64,000 nucleotides of DNA from Shewanella yunxiaonensis (GTDB lineage Bacteria; Pseudomonadota; Gammaproteobacteria; Enterobacterales; Shewanellaceae): positions 3,222,001 through 3,286,000 of the forward strand of contig NZ_CP073587.1 of the NCBI RefSeq assembly GCF_018223345.1, read 5' to 3'. A program made the position numbers and the translations under genes. Below the pieces are notes generated by a model, which made no database searches, was not told the origin of the DNA, and saw only the letters and a program-made list of their open reading frames with translations. Numbering within the stretch: position 1 is the first letter of the stretch; each line of letters starts with the position of its first letter. Below, in pieces: positions 54,469 through 63,884 of the stretch.

Positions 54469-55666
54469 TGCGCTTGATCCTCCGTCTGATGTTAAACCGT
54501 GCCACCAGCGAGTCCATCAGCGGCGCCCACAAGTTGGCGAACAAAATCGCCAACATTATGCCCTCCGGCATTTTGACGTTGGCGATCCGAATCACCACCG
54601 TCATGGCGCCGACCAAGATACCAAACAGCAGTTTGCCGGGACGGGTATAGGCGGTGGTCACCGGATCGGTGGCCATAAACATCATCCCCAACGCAAAACC
54701 ACCGGTGACCAGGTGCCAGGTCCAGGGCATCGCCGTCCAGGCACTGCGACTGTTACCGAAGTAGTTGAACAGCAAGGTGGAGACAATCATCCCCAGCATC
54801 ACCCCGGCCACAATGCGCCAATCCGCCAGCCGAGTCAGCAGCAGTAAACCGCCGCCCAACAAAATGGCTAAGGTGCTGGTTTCGCCGATAGCGCCCACCT
54901 CGAAGCCGAGAAATGCCTGCCACCAACTTGCATCGCTGAACGCCTGATACCAAGCATAATCGGTGAAATGCAGCTTATTCGCTGCCACCTGCGCCAGTGT
55001 GGTCGCGCCGCTATAACCATCAACCGCCACCAGTTGTGCACTGGTGGTGACTTCGGCTGGGTAGGCAAAATAGATAAAGGCCAAGCCCGCTAGCGCCGGA
55101 TTGAGGAAGTTATAACCCATGCCGCCAAACAACTCTTTAGCCACTACCACACCAAAGCTGACGCCCAGCACCACCAGCCACAGCGCAATATGAGCAGGCA
55201 TACACAAGCTGAACAGTAACGCTGTGACGAAAAAGCCCTCATGCAGATCCTGCTTGCGCGCCTTCGCAAACACCATCTCCCACAGCAGGGTCATTAGTAA
55301 CGCCACCAGATAGATCGGTAGGAAATAACACAGACCATAACTGAAGGTAGCAACCGCACCGGTGTCTGCGCTCAGTGGTTTGAAAATTAAAGAAAATAGC
55401 GAGGACTGCCAACTATTAGCAGCCGAGGCTCCGGCGATTATTGCCAGCTTGGCTTGTAAGCCCGTGTTATAGATACCCAACAGGATCGTTGGTAGCAGAC
55501 ACAATCCCACCAAGGTCATGGTGCGTTTAACATCGATAGCATCACGCACATGCACCGAATCCTGAGTACTCCCCCCGTGACCGATAAACATGGAACGAAA
55601 GAAATCTTTGATGGTTGAACCTGGCGCATCAAGGCGATTCTTTCTTGTCTGTTTGGACTTCTTCAT
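54455..55666 (-). CDS. nqrB: Na+-NQR subunit B (covalent FMN, quinone and Na+ path)
   Basis: This 403-residue polytopic subunit carries a second flavinylation motif, SGAT in DGYSGATTLA near residue 233. It also has the conserved KELFGGMGYNFLNPALAG segment. It contains much of the Na+ channel and the riboflavin site. Its start codon shares one base with the nqrA stop, so the two are coupled. Confidence 0.97.
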   Translation of the reverse strand: MKKSKQTRKNRLDAPGSTIKDFFRSMFIGHGGSTQDSVHVRDAIDVKRTMTLVGLCLLPTILLGIYNTGLQAKLAIIAGASAANSWQSSLFSLIFKPLSADTGAVATFSYGLCYFLPIYLVALLMTLLWEMVFAKARKQDLHEGFFVTALLFSLCMPAHIALWLVVLGVSFGVVVAKELFGGMGYNFLNPALAGLAFIYFAYPAEVTTSAQLVAVDGYSGATTLAQVAANKLHFTDYAWYQAFSDASWWQAFLGFEVGAIGETSTLAILLGGGLLLLTRLADWRIVAGVMLGMIVSTLLFNYFGNSRSAWTAMPWTWHLVTGGFALGMMFMATDPVTTAYTRPGKLLFGILVGAMTVVIRIANVKMPEGIMLAILFANLWAPLMDSLVARFNIRRRIKRNGLQ

Positions 55667-57030
55667 CAGCCTTCCCTCTCAATGATGGTCAGACAAGCGC
55701 GGAGTTCCTGGCCGTAATCGTATTTACTGGGGCAGACAAAAGTGCACAGCGCCAAATCTTCTTCATCCAGTTCCAGCGCCCCCAACAGTTGCGCCTCATC
55801 GGTATCACGCACCACCAAATCCCGCACCAGCAAGGTGGGCAAAATATCCAACGGCATCACGCGATCCAACTGTCCAAAGGCCAACATGGCACGTTTGGCA
55901 CCACCATAATGGGTGGTCAGGGCAAACAATTTTTGTGGTAAGAAACGCGATAGTACGGCGCCGGTCACGGAAAACAGCTCTTTGCCTGGGCGCATCCACG
56001 GTAACACTTTAGGACGATGATCTTCTTTGAGTACGGACAGTTGCGGCCGGAAGCGGCCAAGATAGTCCAGTTCAGCCACCGCCGTGAAACCGCCCAGTAC
56101 CGAGCCGGAAATGACACGGCTCAGGTGTGGTTGCTTGAGTTCCCCGGCCACCAGCTCACTGACTTTGGCACCCATCACCGTCCGTAATAAGCGGGGATGT
56201 TTAACCTGAGGCCCAGCCAGCGAAATTACCCGGCTAGTATCCAGTTCACCGGTCGTGAACAGCTGCCCGATGGCGATGACATCCTGATAACCAATATGCC
56301 AAACCTGACGCTCAATACTGACGGGGAACAGATGATGAATGTGAGTGCCCACCAACCCGGCAGGATGCACACCGGTAAAGTGCCAGGTTTCAACCTGGGG
56401 AATTTCGTTACCAGGCAGTAATGCCGGATTGCCATCCTGACACAGATAGAGTTTGCCGTCAGTCAGGTGCGCCAACACCTGTAAACCTGCGACAAAATCC
56501 TCGGCGGCCTCATTGATAATCACCCGCGGATCAGGGGCTAATGGATTGGTATCGGTGGCGGTGATAAAAATAGCGGCAGGGGCACTACCGGGTTTGGGGG
56601 CACGGGAAAAAGGTCGGGTGCGTAACGCCACCCACAGACCACTTTCTAGTAACTTTTGCTGAACGGCTTGACGACTCAGAGTGGTTAAATCCGCTTCGGC
56701 GCCGAAGTTGATGTAATCGTCGCCGTCCAACGTAATGACTACCGACAGTAACACGCGGCGGTCACCACGATTAATCGCAGTCACAATACCGCTGGCGGGC
56801 GCGGTAAAACGGACACCTGGATTACTTTTATCTTCAAACAGCGGTTGACCTTTGCGAACCCGCTCGCCTTCCTCTACGAGCATGGTGGGCTTCAAGCCAA
56901 TATATTCATGGCCGATTAACGCCACCTGGGTCACGGCTGTTGCGGTTTCAATCAACTGTTGGGGCGCGCCGACAATGGGCAGATCCAGCCCTTTCTTAAT
57001 CGTGATAATACGCTTTGCAGAATTCACCAT
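55666..57030 (-). CDS. nqrA: Na+-NQR subunit A
   Basis: This 454-residue soluble subunit (446 in Vibrio) is first in the operon. It starts IITIKKGLDLPIVGAP and has the GIVTAINRGDRRVLLSVVI and FVCPSKYDYGQ segments. It binds the cytoplasmic face of the complex near the quinone site. The operon reads nqrABCDEF on the minus strand with overlaps or tiny gaps throughout, so it is one transcript from the promoter region right of 57030. Confidence 0.97.
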   Translation of the reverse strand: MVNSAKRIITIKKGLDLPIVGAPQQLIETATAVTQVALIGHEYIGLKPTMLVEEGERVRKGQPLFEDKSNPGVRFTAPASGIVTAINRGDRRVLLSVVITLDGDDYINFGAEADLTTLSRQAVQQKLLESGLWVALRTRPFSRAPKPGSAPAAIFITATDTNPLAPDPRVIINEAAEDFVAGLQVLAHLTDGKLYLCQDGNPALLPGNEIPQVETWHFTGVHPAGLVGTHIHHLFPVSIERQVWHIGYQDVIAIGQLFTTGELDTSRVISLAGPQVKHPRLLRTVMGAKVSELVAGELKQPHLSRVISGSVLGGFTAVAELDYLGRFRPQLSVLKEDHRPKVLPWMRPGKELFSVTGAVLSRFLPQKLFALTTHYGGAKRAMLAFGQLDRVMPLDILPTLLVRDLVVRDTDEAQLLGALELDEEDLALCTFVCPSKYDYGQELRACLTIIEREG

Positions 57031-57508
57031 CGCGCCCGCCTCGAGATTAATAATTAACCGAATGCTACAGAACGCTTGGCTAAATTACCGCCAACTGCAT
57101 CACATCAAAATAAATTTTCGTAATATAAATACGAAAAAAGTAACAGGGAAGACCGCTAAAACCGTTAAATTAACCTTAAAACGTAATAAATATACGTTTT
57201 TTACTTCCAATGATGCCATAACGCGGCGAGCGCACTTTGTAATGGTTCATCCCTGATGTTACGGCATCATCCACGGTAACAGGTCCCTGTAGTTGTGCCA
57301 GAGTTAACACCGGCCATCCGTCGCAACAACCACTATTAACGCTACAAATTAATAATTTGCGAGCAGGATCACTATGAAAACTATGATCTCGATCGCCTAT
57401 CCTCCGGATTACCTCTTGCGGGGTATATATCCCTAACTTTGGTAAGTTCTAGACTTTTTGCAAATTCTGAAGCTTTCGCAAGCCAAGACGAGCAAAGGCA
57501 GGTCGAAA
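57031..57508. other. Divergent regulatory region between nqrA and napD
   Basis: These 478 bases hold no supported gene. The nqrA-proximal half (about 57070-57210) is very AT-rich and probably contains the nqr promoter. The middle has a GTTACGG / GGTAAC dyad at about 57257-57281. The nap-proximal end has a NarP-type site and a TATATAT element. A weak FNR/CRP-like half site (TGATCTCGATC) is at about 57384. Confidence 0.6.
57410..57425 (+). promoter_or_regulatory. Putative NarP (7-2-7) binding site upstream of napDAB
   Basis: TACCTCT and the inverted CGGGGTA (read TACCCCG on the other strand) are separated by two bases. This is the arrangement bound by NarP. The first heptamer fits TACYYMT exactly and the second differs at one position. 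It lies about 85 bases upstream of the napD start, next to a TATATAT -10-like element. Nitrate/nitrite control of nap is therefore likely. Confidence 0.55.
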
Positions 57509-57769
57509 ATGCAGCCATCATCAAAGGAATACCACATCACCAGTCTGGTGATCCATGCCGACCCCGGTCATATCGGCCAGGTCAGTTCTGATATCTCGTT
57601 GTTATCCGGCACCGAGATCCATGCCAGTACCCCAGAAGGCAAATTGGTTGTCACCATTGAAGCGGACAACCAGAAAGCACTGCTGGACCAAGTGGAAACC
57701 ATTAACCGACTGTCGGGCGTGTTGTCCAGCAGCCTTGTTTATCATCAGGTTGAGACCCTCAGCCATTAA
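57509..57769 (+). CDS. napD: NapD, chaperone for periplasmic nitrate reductase maturation
   Basis: This protein of about 86 residues starts at ATG 57509 (MQPSSKEYHITSLVIHA). A longer reading from 57458 includes non-coding leader. NapD has a small ferredoxin-like fold (SLVIHADP, SGTEIHASTPEGKLVVTIEA) and binds the NapA twin-arginine signal in the cytoplasm, holding back export until the molybdenum cofactor is inserted. It is first in napDAB, 27 bases before napA. Confidence 0.93.
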   Translation: MQPSSKEYHITSLVIHADPGHIGQVSSDISLLSGTEIHASTPEGKLVVTIEADNQKALLDQVETINRLSGVLSSSLVYHQVETLSH

Positions 57770-57796
57770 TAACGATCATAAGAATGAGGAAACACT

Positions 57797-60280
57797 ATGA
57801 GCATTAGTCGCCGCGAGTTTCTGAAAGCCAACGCCGCCATTGCGGCTGCATCAGCGATTGGCGCCACGCTTCCCGTGAAAATCGTTGAAGCTGCTGAACA
57901 CAGTGACAATATTAAATGGGACAAAGCCCCTTGCCGTTTCTGCGGCACCGGCTGTTCGGTATTGGTCGGCACCCGTGATGGCAAAGTGGTGGCCACCAAA
58001 GGCGATCCGGAAAGTCCGGTCAATCGCGGTCTGAACTGTATCAAAGGCTATTTCCTGTCAAAAATTATGTATGGTAAAGACCGTCTGACGACGCCGTTAC
58101 TGCGGATGAAAGATGGCAAATACGACAAGGAAGGCGAATTTACTCCGGTCAGCTGGGATAACGCCTTTGATATCATGGCGGAGAAATGGAAACATGCGAT
58201 CAAGACCAAAGGGCCAACCAGCGTAGGCATGTTCGGCTCCGGCCAGTGGACCGTGTGGGAAGGTTATGCCGCGGTCAAACTGCACAAAGCCGGTTTTCTG
58301 ACCAACAACATTGACCCCAACGCCCGTCACTGCATGGCCTCCGCAGTTGGTGGCTTCATGCGGACTTTCGGTATCGATGAGCCGATGGGGTGCTACGACG
58401 ATCTGGAAGCGGCTGACCACTTTGTACTGTGGGGGGCCAACATGGCCGAGATGCACCCAGTACTGTGGGCGCGTCTGTCTGACCGCCGCTTGAGCAACCC
58501 TAACGGTAAAGTCCATGTACTCTCAACCTTCCAGAACCGTTCTTTTGATCTTGCCGATAACGCCATGGTTTTCCGGCCACAGTCAGATCTGGTGATCCTC
58601 AACTTTATCGCCAATTACATCATCCAGAATGGTGCGGTTAACCAGGATTTTGTCAGCAAACACACTAAATTTGCCAAAGGCGTTACCGACATTGGCTATG
58701 GTCTGCGCCCGGATCATCCGTTGGAGAAAAAAGCGAAGAACCCGGGCAGTGGCAAATCCAGCCCAATCAGCTTCGATGAATATGCCCAGTTTGTCAGCAC
58801 TTACACCTTAGAATACGCCGCCAAGATGAGTGGCGTTGAACCGGAAAAATTATTGGAACTGGCAAAAGCCTATGCTGACCCGAATATCAAGGTGACCAGT
58901 CTGTGGACCATGGGAATTAACCAGCATGTGCGCGGCGTTTGGGCCAACAACATGCTGTATAACCTGCATCTGCTGACCGGCAAAATCGCCACTCCGGGTA
59001 ACAGTCCATACTCATTAACTGGTCAGCCATCGGCTTGCGGTACTGCCCGTGAAGTGGGCACGTTCGCTCACCGTCTGCCGGCTGACATGGTGGTCGCTAA
59101 CGACAAGCACCGCGCCATTGCTGAAAAAATCTGGCAGCTGCCAGCAGGCGCGATTCCGCCCAAACCAGGCTACCACGCCGTACTGCAAAGCCGCATGCTA
59201 AAAGATGGCAAGCTCAACTGTTACTGGACCATGTGTACCAACAACATGCAGGCTGGCCCCAATATCAATCAGGAAATCTATCCGGGCTTCCGCAATCCGA
59301 AAAACTTTATTGTGGTGTCTGATCCTTATCCAACCGTCACCGCGATGACCGCCGATCTGATCCTGCCGACCGCTATGTGGGTGGAAAAAGAAGGTGCCTA
59401 TGGCAATGCTGAACGTCGCACACACATGTGGCACCAGCAGGTCAAAGCGCCACAAGGTGCACAGTCTGACCTGTGGCAGCTGATGGAATTTGCCAAACGG
59501 TTTAAGGTCGCGGAAGTCTGGCCAGCAGAGCTGTTAGCCAAGCAACCAGAATATGCCGATAAAACGCTGTTTGATGTGCTGTTTGCCAATGGTGTCGTCA
59601 ACAAATTCCCGGTCAGTGACTGCAAAGCCGAGCTGAATGATGAATCACAGCACTTTGGTTTTTATGTGCAAAAAGGCCTGTTTGAAGAGTACGCCAGTTT
59701 TGGCCGTGGTCATGGTCATGATCTGGCGGACTTTGACGCCTACCACGCCAGCCGTGGTCTGCGCTGGCCAGTAGTTAACGGCAAAGAAACGCTGCACCGC
59801 TTTGTGGAAGGCGCTGATCCTTATGTTAAAGCTGGCAGTGGTTACCAGTTCTATGGCAAACCTGATGGCAAAGCAGTGATATTTGCCCTGCCTTATGAAC
59901 CGGCAGCGGAAGAGCCTGATGCCGAATATGACTTGTGGATGAGTACCGGCCGGGTACTGGAACATTGGCATACCGGTTCCATGACTGCCCGTGTACCAGA
60001 GCTGTACCGTGCCGTCCCCGATGCACAGATTTTCATGCACCCGGAAGATGCCAGCGCCCGTGGACTGAAGCGTGGCGATGAAGTCATCGTTGCATCCTCT
60101 CGCGGTGAACTGAAAACCCGGGTAGAGACTAAGGGCCGTAACAAACCGCCAAGAGGCGTGGTGTTCATGCCATTTTTCGATGCGCGGCAACTGGTCAACA
60201 AGCTGATGCTGGATGCCACCGATCCACTGTCTAAAGAAACCGATTTTAAGAAATGTCCGGTCAAGGTCATGAAAGCCTGA
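57797..60280 (+). CDS. napA: NapA, periplasmic nitrate reductase catalytic subunit
   Basis: This 827-residue molybdoenzyme reduces nitrate to nitrite in the periplasm. The twin-arginine signal SRREFLK is at residues 4-10, with a cleavage site near residue 34. The 4Fe-4S motif is [10 protein letters not shown] with a fourth cysteine in LNCIKG. The Mo-ligand cysteine is in [12 protein letters not shown], and bis-MGD segments follow. Length and motifs match NapA fully. Electrons should come from NapB and, in Shewanella-type bacteria, from CymA, since no napC, napG or napH is adjacent. Confidence 0.97.
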   Translation: MSISRREFLKANAAIAAASAIGATLPVKIVEAAEHSDNIKWDKAPCRFCGTGCSVLVGTRDGKVVATKGDPESPVNRGLNCIKGYFLSKIMYGKDRLTTPLLRMKDGKYDKEGEFTPVSWDNAFDIMAEKWKHAIKTKGPTSVGMFGSGQWTVWEGYAAVKLHKAGFLTNNIDPNARHCMASAVGGFMRTFGIDEPMGCYDDLEAADHFVLWGANMAEMHPVLWARLSDRRLSNPNGKVHVLSTFQNRSFDLADNAMVFRPQSDLVILNFIANYIIQNGAVNQDFVSKHTKFAKGVTDIGYGLRPDHPLEKKAKNPGSGKSSPISFDEYAQFVSTYTLEYAAKMSGVEPEKLLELAKAYADPNIKVTSLWTMGINQHVRGVWANNMLYNLHLLTGKIATPGNSPYSLTGQPSACGTAREVGTFAHRLPADMVVANDKHRAIAEKIWQLPAGAIPPKPGYHAVLQSRMLKDGKLNCYWTMCTNNMQAGPNINQEIYPGFRNPKNFIVVSDPYPTVTAMTADLILPTAMWVEKEGAYGNAERRTHMWHQQVKAPQGAQSDLWQLMEFAKRFKVAEVWPAELLAKQPEYADKTLFDVLFANGVVNKFPVSDCKAELNDESQHFGFYVQKGLFEEYASFGRGHGHDLADFDAYHASRGLRWPVVNGKETLHRFVEGADPYVKAGSGYQFYGKPDGKAVIFALPYEPAAEEPDAEYDLWMSTGRVLEHWHTGSMTARVPELYRAVPDAQIFMHPEDASARGLKRGDEVIVASSRGELKTRVETKGRNKPPRGVVFMPFFDARQLVNKLMLDATDPLSKETDFKKCPVKVMKA

Positions 60281-60286
60281 TTAGCA

Positions 60287-60323
60287 CAGGCAGGTGACTG
60301 AGACTCACGCAGTCACCTGCCTG
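60287..60323 (+). other. Perfect 14-bp intercistronic hairpin (napA-napB, first)
   Basis: CAGGCAGGTGACTG (60287-60300) and CAGTCACCTGCCTG (60310-60323) pair perfectly across a nine-base loop. The hairpin begins seven bases after the napA stop. There is no T-tract, so it should protect the 3' end of napA RNA or mark a processing site rather than end transcription fully. Confidence 0.7.
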
Positions 60324-60329
60324 CGGCAC

Positions 60330-60358
60330 CAGCATTGATGAGCGTTGCATCAATGCTG
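60330..60358 (+). other. Perfect 11-bp intercistronic hairpin (napA-napB, second)
   Basis: CAGCATTGATG (60330-60340) and CATCAATGCTG (60348-60358) pair perfectly across seven bases, directly after the first hairpin and again without a T-tract. napB starts 60 bases later. Confidence 0.7.
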
Positions 60359-60417
60359 CAATCAGCAGTCTTTCACACAGAATTACAACGATTTGCCCTA
60401 AAGGCGGAGAAAGAGCA

Positions 60418-60849
60418 ATGAAAAAAATACTCACTTTAGCAGCGCTGTTGATGGTGATTAGCGGCTGCAGCGGCGAACACGCAGCGAGCGCAGCCAAACC
60501 AGTAAATGTAACCTCGCTTGGAGGCCAGACGCCCGTCACTAAGGCTGTAGCGGTGGCCGATGAAGCGCAATATCCCAGCCATGGAACTGCCATTCCACGT
60601 AACTTTGCCGAACAACCCCCATTAATCCCTCATAAAGCGGATTATCCGATTACGCTCAAACACAACAGCTGTCTGGGATGTCATAGCTGGGACAGAGCAG
60701 CCAAAATGAAAGCCACGCCAGTGGCAAAATCCCATGTATTGGATGACAAAGGCACGCTAAAAGGTCAGAATTACTTCTGTACTCAATGCCACGTACCACA
60801 GGCAGACAATAAACATCCGCTGGTTGGCAACAGTTTCAGCCAGCCGTAA
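60418..60849 (+). CDS. napB: NapB, diheme cytochrome c of periplasmic nitrate reductase
   Basis: This 143-residue periplasmic cytochrome has two heme-binding motifs, CLGCH (about residue 82) and CTQCH (about 121), as NapB requires. It also has the conserved IPRNFAEQPPLIPHK segment. The N terminus is hydrophobic with a lipobox-like VISGCSG, so the protein may be a lipoprotein as well as secreted. GGCGGAG precedes the ATG. It passes electrons to NapA. Confidence 0.95.
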   Translation: MKKILTLAALLMVISGCSGEHAASAAKPVNVTSLGGQTPVTKAVAVADEAQYPSHGTAIPRNFAEQPPLIPHKADYPITLKHNSCLGCHSWDRAAKMKATPVAKSHVLDDKGTLKGQNYFCTQCHVPQADNKHPLVGNSFSQP

Positions 60850-60900
60850 ACAGGCAAAAATCACCTTATCTAGTGTTCCTGGGGATAACGTGATTAGGCA

Positions 60901-60923
60901 AGGCTCCCATGGATAGGGAGCCT
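60901..60923 (+). terminator. Terminator of napDAB
   Basis: AGGCTCCC (60901-60908) and GGGAGCCT (60916-60923) form a perfect stem followed by GGTCTTTCT, a modest T-run. It lies between napB and the convergent methyltransferase gene. Confidence 0.65.
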
Positions 60924-60939
60924 GGTCTTTCTCCCAATG

Positions 60940-61605
60940 CTAGCCATTCCCTGCGACTGCATCTGGCAGTTTCTGCAAAATCACCACTCGCCGCTCGTCA
61001 TGAAAGCGCAAACGCAACTGAAAACGCTCACATAACCAGTGAAAACTGTCGAGATGGAAAAAGCTGCAGTGGGTGGGATCACGGGTGTAATGCCATTCGT
61101 AGAATTGGTCTTCATCGCGCCAGCGATCCGTCATGATACCGAGAATACCGCCGGGCTTCAGACGGGCGGTTAATTTCTTGAGCTCCACATCTGGCTGGTG
61201 AAAATGTTCAAAGCATTCGCTTGCCAAAATAAAATCGTATTGCGGTTTCAGCGTAATTGGGAAAAATGCAGGATCATAGTCATCGCAGTGAATGCCCTGT
61301 TGTGCCAACAGTTTTGACATCGTCGGCCCCGGACCACAACCGTAATCAAGCCCCTGCCACGTTGGCTTTAGCCAAGGCAGCACCGGGTCCAGCAACCGGC
61401 GTAAAAATGCAACATAACCGGCATCGTCAATGCTGTTTTCATGGGTTGCGTAATATGCGCGCTCATCCGCCAGCGCCAAACGCTCGGTGGGGTTCAGATA
61501 GATTAACTTGCAGCAATCACAACGCAGGTAGCGCCGAGCGACTCGCGCTGCCACCTGCGGCTTATCACCGCCATCGCCACACAAAGGGCAAATCAGTGCT
61601 GACAA
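60940..61605 (-). CDS. Class I SAM-dependent methyltransferase with N-terminal zinc motif
   Basis: This 221-residue protein opens with a zinc-knuckle-like CPLCG...CDCC (residues 6-30). A Rossmann methyltransferase domain follows with motif I GLDYGCGPGPTMSKLL and the motif II/III region FILASECFEHF. The pattern ECFEHFHQPDVELKKL..RLKPGGILGI is typical of methyltransferases of the UbiE/BioC type, so the substrate is open. It is the downstream neighbour of the sulfotransferase gene, with 74 bases between them. Confidence 0.85.
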   Translation of the reverse strand: MSALICPLCGDGGDKPQVAARVARRYLRCDCCKLIYLNPTERLALADERAYYATHENSIDDAGYVAFLRRLLDPVLPWLKPTWQGLDYGCGPGPTMSKLLAQQGIHCDDYDPAFFPITLKPQYDFILASECFEHFHQPDVELKKLTARLKPGGILGIMTDRWRDEDQFYEWHYTRDPTHCSFFHLDSFHWLCERFQLRLRFHDERRVVILQKLPDAVAGNG

Positions 61606-61679
61606 ACACTTCTCCGTTACTCGCTAAAATCAGCGACACTTTAGCATTCGCCACGCCCTGATGCCCAACGATTATGCCC

Positions 61680-62504
61680 TTAGCGATAGATATATTGCTT
61701 GTTGTAGCGCATCACAAACGGCAGCAGACTCGCCGACATCAAATAACCATCTTCCTTCAACCAACGATGGTCGTAGCGAATATTCTGGCAGCGCTCTTGG
61801 GTCTGACACATATTATTGCCCATCAGAATATGGTGCTGCGACTGTGTGATGGCATCGTCCGGGTTATAGCCAGCTAATCCCATCTGCTGATAGATATTTG
61901 ATAAAGTGCCAGCGGCATCAAAGCAGAACTGCTCATAACTAAGTTGATAATGGGCTAAATGATGGCGACGCATGAAACGTTCACGCAAGCGGTTACCGAA
62001 ATACCAACGCAACATCTGGAACCAGTAACGATTCTTGATTTTCTTCAGGCCACGGCGATGAGCCGACCGGTCTGGCCGGGTTTGGGCACAGATAAATGAC
62101 CGCACATCGCGCATCAAAAACAGCACAAAGGGCGCAAGTTCTGGTTGGTCGGCCATCAGTTGCAAATGACGAAAACCTTTAGAGGTATCCACCATAAACT
62201 TGTCGCTGCCATATTGGCGTTGGAACGCTTTCATGACCTGTAAATAGGCCTTCCCGATGGGAGTGCCTGGTGGCAGCGCCGGGAGCACTTTGCCCCAAAA
62301 GCTGCATTCAGCCGCCTGCTTACCACAACTACAGATTTGCGCGGGATCGTTTAACCAATAAGATGGCGGTTGCCTCAACACCTGCAACACTTCGCCAAGC
62401 GAAATCAATTGCGGATGACAAGCAAGCGCCATAGAAAACACTGTGGACCCCGAATGCGATAAACTGGTCACTGCAAAAAACTTATATGGTTGCGCAGTTG
62501 CCAA
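61680..62504 (-). CDS. Sulfotransferase family protein
   Basis: This 274-residue protein has the P-loop-like PAPS site SHSGSTVF at about residues 16-23. A later segment (FVLFLMRDVRSFICAQTR) matches the 3'-phosphate-binding motif with its RD..S pattern. Such enzymes move sulfate from PAPS to a carbohydrate, lipid or small molecule. Charged H/R-rich stretches (FMRRHHLAHYQLSYEQF) lie in the acceptor half. No polysaccharide or PAPS-synthesis gene is adjacent, so the acceptor is unknown. It is cytoplasmic by lack of a signal peptide. Confidence 0.8.
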   Translation of the reverse strand: MATAQPYKFFAVTSLSHSGSTVFSMALACHPQLISLGEVLQVLRQPPSYWLNDPAQICSCGKQAAECSFWGKVLPALPPGTPIGKAYLQVMKAFQRQYGSDKFMVDTSKGFRHLQLMADQPELAPFVLFLMRDVRSFICAQTRPDRSAHRRGLKKIKNRYWFQMLRWYFGNRLRERFMRRHHLAHYQLSYEQFCFDAAGTLSNIYQQMGLAGYNPDDAITQSQHHILMGNNMCQTQERCQNIRYDHRWLKEDGYLMSASLLPFVMRYNKQYIYR

Positions 62505-62741
62505 ACCGGCCTCCTAACCTCTAAGAAACTGAACGTAGCGTTACTTTTGCTGGAGTGTATTCAGCTCTGCTGCGGGTTTGGACCCTTTTTTAAGTCTTTT
62601 ACATATCTATACAGTTCACGCCATAGCCTTGAACAAGCTGACGTAGTGCCCTGACGGCCTCACCATGACACCGTTGGGAAAAGTCTTCTCATCACAGTGC
62701 AGCGCACCGCCAATAGTACTGTCAGCACCACGCGGCTGAGG

Positions 62742-63884
62742 CTAATAGCCCAACTCCTGACAGAGTTTGGCAAATCCATCGGCAACATCTTTGCTTTCAA
62801 TCATCGCCTGTAACACCGATGCCGCGCTGGCACCATCCAACATCAGTCGTTTTGCCAAGAACAACATAAAAGCCATCTTACCCTGCTCAGAATCCTCATT
62901 AGTGGGTAAGTCCTGCATCATCAAGGTCTGACAGAAGGCTTCCGGATACCCCCATAAGGTCAAAATGTACGCGCTGAGTAAGGTCGCATCTTCAAAATCG
63001 CTGCGACTCTCTGGTAATTCGGCGGCGGCATTCTGTTGCAGTGTTTCCAACATCAATTGCCCAATCGCGCTTAACAACGCGGCAGAAAACACCGTATCCC
63101 GCTGCGCCAGTGACATGCCAGCATACTGAGCTATCCGCCGGCAGTAGTTAGCGTGAATGAATGCCTGATTGTTGATGTGATGATGCACGCAGGCCGGTAA
63201 TCGTTGCTTGATGTCCTCGCTAATCAACAAGGTGGTGATAATCGCTTCAGTGAGTTTGGCACCAAGACGCGTAATCGCTTCCTGTAATGATGAGGTTTGG
63301 CGGCTAAAACCCAACATGGCCGAATTGGCGCTCTGAATTAATTTGCCACTGACAACGGGATCATGGACCACCAGCTCGGCACAATCACTGAGATCGGAGT
63401 CGGGATCAGCCAGCACCTGACGTAACTGCATGATCAACTGCGGCATAACAGGCAACTGATTGATACGACCAACTCGCTGGCGATCTTCCAGAGTAAAAGG
63501 CAGTTTTTGTAACCGTTCGGCACATTTGAACAGATGGGCCAGATCCTGTTCACGGTAGGGTTTGGCAAAGACAAAATGACTATAGGATTCTAACTGTTGA
63601 ACCACTTCCGATGAGCAATCTGCCGTGAGCAATACCCGAATAGCCATCGGCAGCTTATGACTTGCCTGCTGCAGGATCTGATTTCCCAGGATCCCCGGCA
63701 TCACATAGTCACTCACCACGATATCGGCACTCATGGCCGCACCCGCACCGCCATATTCCAACCAGCGTTTGGGCTGGTCACATAATACAAATACCCAGTC
63801 TGGTCGCAAGCGCATTGCTAATCGATGCAGTGCTTTCAGCAACAACATATCATCGTCGACAAAGATGACTTTGAGTTGACTCAT
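62742..63884 (-). CDS. Response regulator with HDOD output domain
   Basis: This protein of about 380 residues is read from ATG 63884 (MSQLKVIFVDDD), which has AAGGAG seven bases upstream. An earlier in-frame ATG at 63908 is not supported. Residues 1-125 form a receiver with the acidic pair in FVDDD, the phosphoacceptor aspartate in VVSDYVMPG and the conserved KPY lysine. Residues about 140-340 are an HDOD domain (LPVMPQLIMQLRQVLADPDSD, DPVVSGKLIQSANSAMLG). HDOD proteins have no metal-binding HD residues and act in signalling, often with c-di-GMP or biofilm pathways. No kinase gene is adjacent. Confidence 0.88.
   Translation of the reverse strand: MSQLKVIFVDDDMLLLKALHRLAMRLRPDWVFVLCDQPKRWLEYGGAGAAMSADIVVSDYVMPGILGNQILQQASHKLPMAIRVLLTADCSSEVVQQLESYSHFVFAKPYREQDLAHLFKCAERLQKLPFTLEDRQRVGRINQLPVMPQLIMQLRQVLADPDSDLSDCAELVVHDPVVSGKLIQSANSAMLGFSRQTSSLQEAITRLGAKLTEAIITTLLISEDIKQRLPACVHHHINNQAFIHANYCRRIAQYAGMSLAQRDTVFSAALLSAIGQLMLETLQQNAAAELPESRSDFEDATLLSAYILTLWGYPEAFCQTLMMQDLPTNEDSEQGKMAFMLFLAKRLMLDGASAASVLQAMIESKDVADGFAKLCQELGY

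Noticed and set aside
57458..57508. N-terminal extension of NapD
   Set aside because: The 17 extra codons are not conserved in NapD. ATG 57509 follows a purine-rich site and gives the normal length.
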